Source of the DNA: Symbiodinium natans
Lineage: Eukaryota > Sar > Dinophyceae > Suessiales > Symbiodiniaceae
NCBI GenBank assembly: GCA_905221605.1
Contig: CAJNDS010000846.1
Span: 601,001-665,000 of the forward strand
DNA: 64,000 bases
Direction of reading: 5' to 3'
Shown: in pieces, positions 45,351 to 57,772 of the stretch
How positions within the stretch are numbered: the first letter of the stretch is position 1
Layout of the letters: every line of letters starts with the position of its first letter
Position numbers and translations under genes: made by a program
The notes under the pieces: model-generated
What the model saw: the letters and a program-made list of their open reading frames with translations, nothing else
What the model was told of the DNA's origin: nothing
Databases searched by the model: none

Positions 45351-47107
45351 AGGGCTCCCATTGTTCTCCCAGTTGCCAACCTGTGTTGCCAGCACCACTC
45401 GGTCGACGGAACAAGTTTCGAAGCCTGAACTATAGGCATGATAGGCATGATAGGGTTTAGGGTCTAGGGTTTAGGGTTCAGGGTTCAGGGTTTAGGGTTT
45501 AGGGGGGTTTGGGGTTTAGTGGTGTTTGCATGTACAGAAACGGATCCGAGAAATGCGACCGATTTTGCGAATGCGTTAAAAAATTGAAACAAATGTGTCA
45601 CCTGCGCCGGAGAGTGCAGAATGTGGTGCTCGAAATGCAAGAAAAATGTACGCTTTCCTTTGTTTGTTCGACAATTTGTCTTGCTTTTGCTTTTGGGGGG
45701 CGTGCAATTTCGCATCGCTTTTGGGAGCATTCCCCTGTATTTGGCATTTTAACTACATCCGGGCTTCCTGGGTTGTACCTGCTGTCGAACCACAAAAGTT
45801 TAGGGTTTAGGGTTTAGGATTTTAGGGTTTAGGCCTAAACCTCCACCGGCGTAGGGATTCGCGCCTAGGATGATTTCGGGTTTTTGGGTTGTGTCCTGGG
45901 AGCGCCGTTAAGTGCACCAGAGGCCGGCGCAGAAGTGTGTCATGCTCATGGATTGTCCAGTGATGCGTACTTGGCGAAGCAAACCGTGCAGAACTTGAAG
46001 ATATTGCTTTCATGAGTCTCTACGTTGAGCCCCTTTGTCCAGAAGCCAAAAAGCATATGTAACCCCAAAGGGAGCTGAGGCGATGACTGACCCAACCTGC
46101 GGGCACAAAGAAGGCATCTACCAAGGTTGATCTTCAGTAGGTCCCCTCAATTTTGGGTATGGGCAGCAATTTCTGGGTACCTGTGAGCTTGCGAGGGGTA
46201 GGGCTGAAAATGCCCCAAGGCCCTGCATGTGAGGAGCTTGCAAGCACACAGAGTATTGCATATAGGCCTTGCATACAAACTTGGTATCAACCCAAGCTTA
46301 ACCCACAAGCCATACACTCCCTGTAGACTTTTCTAGACCCTGAACTGTGGTTCCTTCAGGTACGCAAATGACATGCCGAAAACAGAACTCAGTGCGACGC
46401 CGAACTGGAAGCACCCGCCTGGGTTTTGGGGGCCTCCAAGAGCCTCCGCTGCTGGAGGCTGCGCCCTGCAAGGGGAGACGAGGCGTGAAGCTCCCGCCGA
46501 GTCTCCTTTGAGGGGTCACCTTAATGGGGGGCTCCCAGTTTTTTGTGGGTTTTCAGGGAACCTGATGCTTTTTTGGGAATCCGCAATATCTGCGCACCTG
46601 ACCTAAAGGTTTCTTGAATTTTGCCTGCGTCTCAGCGTTGCCTTCCCTTGAGGACGGTGGTGGGCATGCCTTGTGCGCACCTTCCTAGACGCGCCCTAAT
46701 CCCGCAACCCTCAACCCCCAAAACCTATGAACCCTAGACCATTTAACTGACTCACAACAACTTCACAATTGGCGCCCGAAACCCTAAACCCTATGGGGTT
46801 TGTAAACCCTAAACCCTAGACCCTATATAAACCTAAACCCTACACCCTAAACCCTATAAACCCTAACCCCTAACCCCTAACCCCTAAACCCTAAACCCTA
46901 AACCCTAAACCCCCATAAACACTACAAAGCCCGCCGAAACCCGGGGCACCTCCGGCCCCGAGGCAGATGGCGAGGCATCGAGGCCTCAGAGGAGCAGCCT
47001 TAAAGCCCCCTAAAACGTGACAGTGACTTGTAGGAAATGAAAGGGTTTAGGGTTTAGGGTTTAGGGTTTAGGGTTGGGGGTTTAGGGTTTAGGGCTACTA
47101 GACCTAA

Positions 47108-47215
47108 GTGCCCAAGCGTACCCTAGGAATCAAAAGGGTGCCCCTTTTTTGGATTAAAAGACGCTTGTTAGGGAGCCTAAGCCCTGAAAAAAGGAGAATC
47201 ACTCTGAGTCCTAGC
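47108..47215. mobile_element. MITE-like element, family B
   Basis: CCCTAGGAATCAAAAGGGTG with CCCCTTTTTTGG at the left and AAAAAAGGAGAATCA...GAGTCCTAG at the right. It lies in the unassigned region next to a TTTAGGG array. Confidence 0.6.
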
Positions 47216-47376
47216 CTAAGACCTAAGCACTACACAGAACCTCAACCCTAAAAACCCTTGAAATCCCAAACCCGAAGCCCTTGACCCTGAAACAAACTCG
47301 GCCTCTTGTTAAAACAGGGTTGTGCTGGCCAAGGGCCCTGCCAAGCCTAAGCCCAAACGGGTTCATTTACTGGCCG

Positions 47377-47524
47377 GTTCCTCGTAGGGAATGATGGAAG
47401 GAGGTACTCTACATCCCCCTATATATACCCTTAAGGACCCTAAACCCTAAACCCTGAACCCTAAACCCTAAACCCTAAAGGATTATGTAGGGTACCTCAT
47501 TCCCCCATGCCCTGCGAACAACCA
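47377..47524. mobile_element. MITE-like element, family C, with internal telomere repeats
   Basis: Inverted arms related to the 21644 element: GGTTCCTCGTAGGGAATGAT...GGTACTCTACATCC and GGATTATGTAGGGTACCTCA...CCCTGCGAACAACC. CCCTAAACCCTAAACCC units (about 47437-47479) sit inside. Confidence 0.75.
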
Positions 47525-47895
47525 CTTTTTCGCGCTGGCGTGGCACTAAGATGTGCACGAGAGGCGATCCCAGTGAAGAAACGTGAACACAATGACAGGT
47601 GGAGGAGCTCAAGAGGGCATTTAGGGTTCAGGGTTTAGAGTACAGGGTTTGGGGTTCCTAAACCCTAAACCCTAAACCCGAAACCCTAAATCCTAAACAC
47701 TAAGGGTAAAAAATTGCGGGTTCCAGGAGGAAGGGAAGGGCCCATCCGCAGTCATCTTGACACCCGATGCACAACCCAAAGGGCGACCACCGATGAGCAA
47801 CACCCTTGATTCCATATGTACATATGTACCGGTGGCTGTCTGCCTAGATGCATGCATGTAACGAACTTATGACATACGTATACCGTATGCTGTAT

Positions 47896-47896
<1 letters not shown>

Positions 47897-47931
<35 letters not shown>
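47897..47931. repeat. 35-base poly-C tract
   Basis: An uninterrupted run of C. Similar G or C runs occur at 9437-9457, 39678-39694 and 61174-61203. The exact length may be an assembly estimate. Confidence 0.85.
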
Positions 47932-47932
<1 letters not shown>

Positions 47933-48146
47933 CACATACACGTGCTTTTGGATATGCATATGTGGTGCGTGTATATCAAAGAAAACAAGCTAGATGAGCA
48001 CGCTTGCTCATGAAAAATCTGTGGAAAACTCAACGTTGCTGTTTGCTTCTTTGCTTCAGTGCTGCCATGTCGCTTTCCTTCCATGCTTGAGAATTACAGG
48101 AAGCGGTGCAGCACTAGAATCACTAGAACCCCGGATCCCTTCGTTC

Positions 48147-48319
48147 GGGTTTAGGGTTTAGGGTTTAAGGTTTAGGGTTTAGGGTTTAGGGTTTAGGGTT
48201 TAGGGTTTAGGGTTTAGGGTTTAGGGTTTAGGGTTTAGGGTTTAGGGTTTAGGGTTTAGGGTTTAGGGTTTAGGGTTTAGGCTTTAGGCTTTAGGCTTTA
48301 GGCTTCAGGGTTCAGGGTC
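48147..48319. repeat. TTTAGGG array, about 24 units
   Basis: Near-perfect TTTAGGG units ending in CTTTAGG forms. It is the longest array in the G-rich plus orientation. Confidence 0.9.
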
Positions 48320-48474
48320 TTACTGTGAAAATCCTAAGCCCGAAAATCCCCCCTGGATTCTTGACACTCCAAGGCCGAAGCCCGGCTTCTCGACCGAACT
48401 CTCCTCGTGTGGGGAGCCTCCCGGCGCCGGTCCTGCGCTCTTGCGACGTTGCACTTCGGCTGTCCTGCAAAAAG

Positions 48475-48591
48475 GGGGGGTTTGGGAAAACAGGGGGGAC
48501 CCCCCAATATAGATTCCCAATATAGTAGGATTCCCTTATAGTAAGGAGGGCCCCAAGAAGGGACCCCTATTTTCGGAAATCCCGAAATGTC
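48475..48591. mobile_element. MITE-like element, family D
   Basis: GGGGTTTGGGAAAACAGGGG...CCCCCCAATATAG at the left, AGGGACCCCTATTTTCGGAA...ATCCC at the right. Confidence 0.7.
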
Positions 48592-49115
48592 TGCCCATCA
48601 TGTGCGATGGCCCCAGGCTCACTTCTCCTTCTCCTTCCAACTCCAAGACGATCTCTTCGTCGGGTTCGGCGGGATCTGCCTGGATTGAGACCAAACCGTA
48701 GGGTCGTTTACGGTGGGATCCGAAACCCCAGCCCTAACACGCCTCTAAATGACATGCATGACTGTGACACTAGAAAGGGCCAAGAACGAGGTGACATCAT
48801 GAGTCTAAACTTCAGAGCGCCTCTGCGTGGGAAGTTCGCGGCAGAACCTGCCACAGAGTACCCGAGAAGGTCTACGTCAAGAGGTGTCTGGACCTTGATT
48901 GCACGCAGTCTTGACCGGCTGCTGTGAGGCATGCATGACTCGGCATGAGGATTTTCCTGAACCTGCCTCCACAAAAGAAGTTCAGACCCCTGTACAACTG
49001 AAAAAGCCCTAAACCCGAAACCCTGGCCCCAAAGCACTCCACCTCCTCCAGCAGCTCTACCGGAGCCCGTGGCGCAGGTGCCCAGCAAGGCTCGGACTGA
49101 CAAGTCTTTGCATTT

Positions 49116-49221
49116 GGGGGTTTACGAAAATCAGGGACCCCTAATGTAGACCCCCAAATAGTACGTAGGATCTCCGGATTATAAGGACGCCAACAAGGTA
49201 CCCCTAGAATCGTAAATCCCC
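49116..49221. mobile_element. MITE-like element, family D
   Basis: GGGGGTTTACGAAAATCAGG...GACCCCTAATGTAGACCCCC at the left and AAGGTACCCCTAGAATCGTA...AATCCCC at the right. Confidence 0.75.
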
Positions 49222-50076
49222 ATTTGGGGTTCGTGTAGATTTCGGGTGTGGGGGTGAGGGTTTAGGGTGTCGTCTTGCGGGGGTGAGGTTGCAACAGAGA
49301 ACTAATGGCAGGGCTCTGGCAGTTCGGCTAGTGATGTGTTCACATTGCCCGAAATCTGCAGCCATTTTCAGTCAGAGCTGCGCCTGTAACTACTGTAGCT
49401 GCTTCCTCCGAGTTAAGCGTCTCCCCGAGCCCCCAGAGCAGCATTTAGTTCTCTTAGCCACAACCGGCCTCAACCACGAGACACTAGGGCTTGGTTGTAA
49501 GTCGTTGACTAAAAGTGTGGCCATAGCAAGAAAAGACATGAAGAAGTTCCTTACGCAGTCAAGGGGCCTTCTCTCTACCAGTCTCAGCCCTCATACTTCA
49601 AAAGCCACTAGGGCTTCCCTGGAGCAACCTTTATGCCCTTAAAACGGGGTTTGTGCATTAATCCTTGGAAAATTTCCCAGACCGACAGTTCGTTGAGTTC
49701 TCAGCCATCGAGGATCGGCGCAGGCCCTGGATGATCCTGGCATTCGTGCAGGACGTCCTCTGAAGCATGGAATAAGAGAGGTCTGGATCACAAAAAAAGG
49801 AGACACACTCAATGTGCTAGGCTATAGCTTCCCAATTGCGAAGGAAGGCTCCCAGTTGTGTAGCCACGATGACGGGATGATGAGAAGTTCATCATCATCA
49901 CCATCACATACTCATGAGTATCATGGTGTCAGGGCTCCAGCACCTCCCAACCAACAGCCTGTAGGACTTTTCAAGGTCTGAGGCAGCAAAGAGAAACAAC
50001 AACTAATCAAACGTCGTTGCCTTCACCCGAACTGAACGATTGCACAGGATACACGGCTTCAAACATGGGCATGTTA

Positions 50077-50246
50077 CTTGAAATCTCGTGGCATCCTTTG
50101 GGAGACATCAAAAGGCAGCCCCTTCCGCGTCAGAGCGCCCGACTCCGCAGCCTCTTTTTGCCGCTCGAGGCGCACCCGAGCAGTCAGCTCTCTCAGGCAC
50201 TGCTCAGCCTCTCGCATCAGCTCGTGGCCATCGGCTCCCAAATGCC
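50077..50246 (-). CDS. Unassigned coiled-coil-like exon
   Basis: A stop-free minus-strand segment reads HELMREAEQCLRELTARVRL then ERQKEAAESGALTRKGLPFD. The heptad-like Leu/Ala spacing with alternating Glu and Arg suggests a coiled coil. It is the longest unassigned exon candidate between the synthase and the channel-cyclase. Plus-strand frames here are less protein-like. Confidence 0.5.
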
Positions 50247-51282
50247 TGGACTGGAGAGTTGACTTTGTGGTAGAGGACGTCGTGAGCAGAAAGAGATAGA
50301 AGCTAGTGACACCTTGAGACAGGTACTCTTATATGGAAACTTCCCTAAATAAGCCTCCCCTTTGGGAGGGATTTACCATTATAAGTCTCTTTTGGGGGGC
50401 CTACTCTTGTAAGGCGGTCCCAAATATTTAGGGTACCCAGAAGGGACCATCATTTTGAGAACTGACCATGTGGGCAGAGCTCTTTCAAGGCTTCCCACCC
50501 CAACCTTTTTTGACGGTAGAAGCGATCGTTTCAAGACGTTGCGTATGCATGAACGAGACCCCGTTCTACAATCCCTTCGCGGGACCGGTATGCAGCTTTA
50601 CAGGGCAAAGTTGTGCACCATGAGTCTAAAGACCCGAACCTAAACCCTAAACCCTAAGTGTCGCATGCAGAAAGGCAAGCAAACAGCAGCCAACGCTGGG
50701 GCGAAGTCTGCCAGCCAGCTTTCTTTTTGTTGCCCTGTTTCTCTTTTGGTACTCCGAGACACCGGACACCCCAACAAAACCTCCAAGCAATATGGAGACC
50801 TAGAGGACGCTTGACCTTGACGCCCTTGAAGAGACCCTCAAGGGACCCCCAGTCATCTGCCAGGCATTCGCAAGTCTGGCCCCTTTGTGGGCCCAGTACC
50901 CCAAATTGCGCCAAGTAGGAGGTTTGGGCAACTGCTTGAAGGGGGACTTGCGGCGGGCGCAGTAAAACACAGCTGAAGCTCCTTGTCCCTCAGAAAGTCG
51001 GCCAGTCCCTGACCCGAACCGATTTGTCTGTTTTCTTCTATTGAGACATTATGATGTGTATACATAAACATTTACATATACAATCTATTTATTTATCTTT
51101 TACTTCTTATATATCGTGCATATTCTCTTGAAATAGTACGACATTATATTCTGATTGTACTTCTTTGAATTCTTGTAATACTATACTTGTATATTCTTTT
51201 ACGTACAGCAATAATACATGAAATGCCCTAAAATTCATATATGATGGTCTTATCATGTCATTAATTATGCTATGACATTAGG

Positions 51283-51393
51283 TATACTACTTGCCCAAGA
51301 ACCGCGAAACATACAAAACATTCTTCCTTATTACGGGTAATTTAAGGATTATTACTTTATATTCTTTTGGGGTTCTTAAGCAAATAGTAGTAT
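51283..51393. mobile_element. MITE-like element, family E
   Basis: TACTACTTGCCCAAGAACC at the left and GGTTCTTAAGCAAATAGTAG...TA at the right. The arms are inverted, the core is AT-rich, and the right arm matches the element at 60062-60185. Confidence 0.75.
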
Positions 51394-51443
51394 CTGTTCT
51401 TAACACGCCCCGAACCCTAAACCCTAAACCCTAAACCCTATAC

Positions 51444-54400
51444 CGGGCGACTCAAGGCCAGCGAGGAGATCAGCAGGCAGAGGCGCTGTCACATCGAGCT
51501 CCTGGGCTGTCTGGAGCCCTATACCCGAAATCCCCACCCCCGTAGCCCTGCAGCCAAAAAAAACACAACAACAACAATCGAAACTCTAAAAGCACGCCTG
51601 GTCAGCGATGTCAACGCAGCGCACGCGGCTGCGGTGCAGAAAGAGCCTGGTGCACCTGAAGGCAGCGAAGCAAGACATGGGACCATACAATCAAAGAGCT
51701 CTCTGCAGTATGGTTTTCCTTGAGGTTAAAGCCCCTGAACCTTCAAACCTGCATGGCATGGCACAAGACATCACAAGACAGGAACAGCAGGTTTGCACAA
51801 AAGGCTCCGACATTGATCCATGTCTCTGCTATATAGGGCTCACCTGCAAAAGCTGCGGGGTTTGCTCTGATTTCGCCTAGCCAAGAAGGCTCAGGGTCAC
51901 TGAACGAGCTTCACACGTACAACGCTGCGCGTCAGGCCATGTCCGTTGCCCGCACAGAAATCTGGCAATGTGGTTAGAGTCGGGCCACAACCAACACCCC
52001 CCACCCCCCCCCCCCGCCCCAGCACCCCCGAATGCTTTGTCTGGTTGCATCTTGGACAATGCAACGCTGCAATCGCGAAGACCCCACGACAGTTCACACG
52101 AAGACTCCTCAAAGCAAGATCTTCTACAGTCAAGGCACCATGCAAGGTCTTGATTCATGGAATTCGCATTGTAGCGCCCGTCGCTGACGATGGGGTGGCC
52201 TAACTTCGCGACGAGCTTTGAGGCCAAGCAGGACTCCTACTAAATCAGATTGAACCCCAAGCCACATACATCTATACGTGCGTCGAGCATGGCCTTGAAA
52301 AGGGGGAGGATGGGCTCCGAGCAGGGGACTGGGCTGCAAGCCACACCAGAAGCTTAGGCTACAGTGGCGACTGACTGTGCTCAAGAAGCCGCGGGAAAAG
52401 AATGATAGTGCATGACCCATGCAACATGAGTTACGTTTCAAGGGGCGGGGGAAGGGCGCCCATGCACTTAGCACGTTGGTTGAGTAGAGATCTATCCCTT
52501 CAAAGAGATAGGACCTTGGGACCTCTACTGTCCCGGGTTTGGGGGCCTAGATCTTCAGGTCGAGGAGACTGAGCACCCTGCGCCCGCAACCCTCAGAACC
52601 CTCACATATCTCGTGTAAAAATTGCATATATTGTGATATATGCTGAATATTGCTTATATATATATATTCTACTATATATTGTATACTATAGCTATTCGAC
52701 GAGCAGATGTCGAAAGTTTTCATGAGGCAGTCGGCCGTCGGAGTCCAAGCAGCCGCGACTGCCAAGCTGCACGCGGATCTGGTGCCGGCGACCAGTGAGG
52801 ATCGACAGGGCCACCAGCGTGTACCTTTGGGTTTAGGGTTTAGGGTTTAGGGCTGGAGCTCTGGGGCTCTACGATACACTAGGACGTCACTAGGATGGTC
52901 CTCAAAACCCTCTGAACAATTTTCCTGACGATGATCCTCTTGAACCCAATAAAGGAAGAAGATAAAATGTCCCAAGGGCCTACCTAGGGCACCTTAACTG
53001 GTGGTGGCTGATGGGTCTGACTGGTGAGTCGCGAAAGGCACAGAGGACAAGGGGATGGCTCAAATACAAGGGTGAAAAAGCAGAAGTCGATCTCAGGAAA
53101 TATACATGTGCGTGTACATCTCTATGGAGGAGATGCTACGGATCTACGATGACCCACGATCACCCCAGGATGCTGGGATACCACAAAGATTCAAAGCCAA
53201 CCGCTCAGCACTGTGTCGAGCCGCGCTCAGGTGAGGACTGTGTTTAGGGTTTAGGGTTCAGGGTTTAGGGCTTAGGGTTTAGGGTTCAGGGTTAAGGGTT
53301 TAGGGTTTAGGGTCTAGGGTTTAGGGGACGCATCGCAGGATCGACTTAGCGACCGTGGAGCATCTGTCGAAGCAGCCCAAGTTCGGGGCCAACGTTTGAG
53401 AAGAATGGGTGCTTCGTAGTGCGAACCGAAGTCGATGCGACGCCAGCGAAAGAAGGATAGTTTGTACACTTACATGCAGAACTTGCGACATTGGCATGTT
53501 ACAAATTGTGAAAGCTTAGCTTCAATGCCCAAGAAATGCTTGCCGCTCAGAAAAATGACAGTCTCAGCAGCATCATGTGCGCCAGGACCGGGTCGCATGA
53601 GATTGCACAGTTCAACAGAGAAGTAAGTAAGCCTAAACCCTGAATCCGAAACCCAAAGCCAAAATGGCATTTCTCCTTAGCAAATTTATTAGTTCGTACG
53701 GGCGGCTGCAAAGCGCCGCAGCTAAGCAGGCGGATGGGCAGCGCCCAGCCTTCGCAAGAATGCCCGGGTTCTCCTAAACCCTACAGGGTTTAGGGTTTAG
53801 GGGTTTAGGGGTTTAGGGGTTTAGGGGTTTAGTGGTTTAGGGGTTTAGGGGCTTAGGGCCATGATGCATGGGTCAAGCTGGAGAAGGGTGCATATGCTTT
53901 CGAAAATGAAGAGGTCAGCCAGCCGCTGCCTTGACTGGATTTGCCGTAAATGTCTGTAGAACACTGCAGTCCTGTTTAGGTACCTACTGCGGACTTCATC
54001 TGGAACTACATTCCTTGCTAAAAAGAGCACTCGGGACCCGGCTACGAGTCGAGAATTGCTTTCCACCGCGCTGCGAACACAGCCCTGAGCCCTCAACCCC
54101 GAATCCCCACGCCCACAAAGCCGCCCTTGGAGTCGAGCAGCTTCGACATGGCCGGCCATTAGGGGATACAGTGCTGCCGCCTGCGTATAGCGAGCTTCAG
54201 TTGGGCTGCACTTTATCGGAGGGTTCTGGGTCAGGGGGCCTCCATACCGCAACATGCGCGGCTCTGACGAGCAGAGAAAGAGCATCTGGATTAAGCACAA
54301 GCAGAACCTGGCTACAGGGTTTAGGTTTTGGGGCTTAGGCGTTGCGATGCCCTGCCTTCAAATTCTGACAGGCGGTCGTCCAAGCATTGTAGGCCTGGCT

Positions 54401-55787
54401 TCATAGTCCTTAGAGATGTCGGCAAGCTGTGTGCGGCAACAAGCTACATACAACGTGCCTACGCACTCTAAACAGGTCTTCAAAGGGATCCTTCTTCAGA
54501 GCAGCCCCATTGTCCTGCAGGTTGGTTCAACTTGTGGGTTCAGGGTTTAGGGGTTTATGGTCCAGGGTTTAGGTTGGCAAGCCCCCAACCCCAAGCCCTT
54601 AATCTGCACAGCATGCGCCCAACCCTGCCCAGTCACCCATGCACAAGAGCCAGGTACTCGCGCTCGACCTTCAGGGTATCCTGTCGGTCAATAGTTGGCT
54701 TTGAAATGAGGGGCCACTTGTATACTAGAAATCCCTTGCAAGATCCCCCAACCACTGGAAGGATGCATCCGAACCACCCAAAAGCACAAAATCTGAACAT
54801 CTGGATGTGCACTCAAAGCACACTATACACTATGCTTGGGAGTAGCTTCAAGCCTGTGCACACATATTCCAGGTGACATGTAAGAGCAGGTTTCCTGCTG
54901 CCACCGCAGGTCCAGAAAGGCCTCGTAGGTCTCTGCATGCAGAACCTCATGGGTGTGAGGTTAAGGCTTCTACAAAGATACGGCAATATAGGGGTCGGAA
55001 TAAATACTGATCATATTCCCTCATGGTCCCTCTATGAATTACTAAAATGCACCCAAAATTAGGCCCATAAGGTCAAGAGGGCTTGGGTGAGTTGGTAGAG
55101 GGTTCAAGGGTTCCCTTGCGTTGAAAAGCCATGGGGATGAACAGACAGCTTTGCCTTACTGGTCTGTAGGGTTTAGGGTTTAGGGTTTGGGGTTTAGGGT
55201 TTAGGGTTTAGGGTTTAGGGTTTAGGGTTTAGGGTTTAGGGTTTAGGGTTTAAAGGAGGAACTGGCATACTATGTCATGGCTAGATGGGGTTCCCAATTT
55301 CCTTTTCAATCATTGAGTACTTGCTGTTGTGGGAAGGGGCTCTACTCGCCGATTCCGGTCCTCTACCCCTTCCCGATCCAAACCCCAAACCCTCCCGCTT
55401 TCGGTGTGTCATTCTGTGACCCTCAGCCCTAAATAGAAAGCACCCTAATCTAAACCCTAACCCCTAAACCTTAAACCCGACCTAAATAGATACAATGGGA
55501 AAATAGTCCTCGCCGTTTCTTTGCTGCCGAGACTGCGGCCGAGGCGCTAAGCCCGAGGAGGCCACGTCCAAGCGTCCTGCGAAGAATGGGTTTAGGGTTT
55601 AGGGTTTAGGGTTTATAGGGCCTCAAGGTTTAGGGTACATCCCCCTCCTCATGGACCCTGATGGTTTTGTTTCCTCCGCATGTAAGGTGGTCAAGGATCC
55701 AAAGTAGGCATCCCAGCTGAACTTCGCTACACTTCAGGCCCTCAATCCTTCAACCTCTGAGCCCTGAGAGACCCTGCAGCCTACACC

Positions 55788-55847
<60 letters not shown>

Positions 55848-57553
55848 ACCCTGCCGTGCCCCAGCTGGTGAGCCTCCAAAGCCTCGGTCTTTGCTGCCCA
55901 CAGTTTCAGAGGGCAGCGTTGCGGCCACAAATTCTGAGAGCCTCTCGGTGGCGGGACTTAGGGCACCACATCCACACCAGAACCTGCGACCCAAGCGGAG
56001 AGCAACATGTAATTGATCAAACTTGCCTACGCCTGCGAAAGCCTTGTGAGGAAGACAAAGGCATGCATGGAGTTGGGAAGAAGATGGAGCAGAGGTGCCG
56101 AAACTGCATTGAAGATGCTTTCGCAGCCTGAACATTGCAATATGGGAAGCAGACTAGCCACACGACATGTCATGGGCGCTTCTTGTCCGTGAAAACTTAC
56201 GTCGAACTTGTTTGCCATGTCTATTAAAGAAGACATAGCTGAATAAGTGGATGTATGCATGTCTGTATGCAGGTATGTATGTATGGATGCATGCATGTCT
56301 AGCAAAAGTTTGGGAGGTCGGCCAAGTCAATAGCTCATGCACACGATCCTGACAAAATGGTCATGGCAATAGCAATGTTCAAAACACAAGCCAACAATAA
56401 CAATAGCAATCACACTAGCAAAAACATAACCATTGCAAAAACAAGAGCAATCATGATAATCGAAGTTTACTGCATGAAGCGGTACTGTATTGCTCTCACA
56501 CAAAACAACCACGCCTCATCGCGCGAGAAGCAGCGCGAGTTTCGCTGCCATCCACCTGCCAGGTTAAGGGTATGCTGGAGTTTGTGGAGCTTTCGGTGCT
56601 AGAGGGCCCTAAACCCTAAACCCTAAACCCTAAGCCCTAAACGGTGAAGCTGCAGCGTTCAGATGTGCCGCGGGGATCTCCTAGCCATGGTGTGGCAGAG
56701 ATGCTGTCCTGCTTTACCCGAGTGCAGCTCCTCAAGTGGGCCCACATGTGAGGGTTTAGGGTTTAGGGTTTAGGGTTTAGGGTTTCGGGATGCATCCCTC
56801 CCTACATTTTTTTTGCATGGGGGGTCAGGGACAACTGTTTGAAACGGCTTCGAAATCTCTGTCATCCCCCAGCAGCCATTCATATCACACGACCACCTAA
56901 CCAATATTGCCCCCAAAAGTTGGTTGCGTGGTGCTCACAGGCTGAGGCTTGTTGGACTGGTCATGAATGCTTCGGGGGCCATACCAAGCTCAGCTCTTTG
57001 CCTGAATGACTGAAGAATGCTGAAGATATTCACAGATCCACACATGAACTCCCAGACCCTCAAGGACCGTGACTCTCAGAGGCGGGCCACTGCCATGCTA
57101 CCAGCATCCCTGCGCTAAAAAGAACACGACAAGTTGGCCACCGGCGGATCAGCCGGAAGCTCTGTGAAAGTGGGGCCGAAGGGCTCCAAGCCCTCGTTTC
57201 AGGGTTTAGGGTTTTGGGGTTTAGCACACTTTGCGGCACCGCCGGAACATCGACCAAAAGAAACGGGCTCCGGCATTCTGTGCGGTAAAAGTCAAGCTTA
57301 GGGGTGCAATGGTTCAACTTGCTCCTGAAGCTCTCATGCTCTTGCACTCAAGAGCATGGATGGGAACAGCTAAGAGATCTGTTTTTATATGCATGAATGG
57401 GGGCTAAAGGGTTTCCAGGGCTTACGGCTTCAGGGGCAGGGTTTCTTGCTGAGGGCCTTTTCTGAGAACCAAAGCAGACTACCAAAAGCCAATGTCCCGA
57501 CCTTTCCCCCCGAAAAGCCTCCCATCCGGGAGGCTTGTAGATCAGTGCAAGTC
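51444..57553 (-). CDS. RluA-type RNA pseudouridine synthase, core exons
   Basis: Nine exons carry the RluA fold in order. 57553-57519 LALIYKPPGWE; 55941-55874 LSEFVAATLPSETVGSKDRG; 55576-55548 GRLDVASSGL; 54945-54895 VLHAETYEAFLDLRWQQ; 54680-54637 DTLKVEREYLALVHG; 52824-52773 YTLVALSILTGRRHQIR; 52215-52139 LVAKLGHPIVSDGRYNANSM through DLA; 51646-51607 LFLHRSRVRCVDI; 51498-51444 LDVTAPLPADLLAGLESP. The family converts uridine to pseudouridine using the Asp of HRLDxxxSG; here the Asp is kept but the motif is preceded by Gly, not His. TGRRHQIR and LGHPIVxDxRY are diagnostic. Donors are GC, GT and one GA (CAGCAG then GAAACC). More exons must lie in the gaps at 56-57.5 kb and 52.9-54.6 kb; candidates sit at 57.24-57.34 kb (SPFLLVDVPAV) and 53.86-54.01 kb. 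Confidence 0.82.
55168..55252. repeat. TTTAGGG array in the pseudouridine synthase gene
   Basis: About twelve units in the intron between the 54945 and 55548 exons. Confidence 0.85.
55787..55855. repeat. CCCTCAA variant array
   Basis: About ten perfect CCCTCAA units, a single-base variant of the telomere heptamer, about 20 bases from the 55874-55941 exon. The complementary TTGAGGG form recurs at 61065-61098. Confidence 0.85.
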
Positions 57554-57772
57554 CTGCCGGGACTGCAGTCTCTCACAACTAGGGTTTATACTCCTTGTAT
57601 CCCCAAATGTACACTCACCAAAATGAAAAAAAGAACCTAATATACACTCACCAATAACAGTAATATAAACCCTACTTCACATGGGGATGACACGGTTTAT
57701 GGGGGCTTGGGGTTTAGGGCATCGACAATTCAGGGCTTCAGTGATTGTTCGGGATGATGAGGGCAGTCATAT

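Larger units (their letters stand above)
39700..51440 (-). other. Region of scattered unassigned exons between two genes
   Basis: Between the pseudouridine synthase and the first recognised channel exon I see short open minus-strand segments of exon character. Examples: 50246-50077 (ELMREAEQCLRELTARVRLE, coiled-coil-like), 50884-50792 (LADDWGSLEGLFKGVKVKRP), about 51000-50944 (LADFLRDKELQL), 49094-49018 (APVELLEEVECFGA), 48688-48612 (PAEPDEEIVLELEGEGE, very acidic), 48466-48362 (AEVQRRKSAGPAP), 44915-44843 (QSIVERQLIQHTALVARRLC) and about 41492-41380 (MQTPQAEALTKPVEGN). They may be the C-terminal extension of the synthase, the N-terminus of the channel-cyclase, or another gene. The rest is telomere repeats, MITE-like copies, AT runs and a 35-C tract. 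Confidence 0.4.

Noticed and set aside
53845-54338. Overlapping 135-151 codon frames on both strands
   Set aside because: Neither strand shows a family motif over its full length. Part of the minus strand (53860-54010) may be an exon of the pseudouridine synthase, but I could not place its ends.
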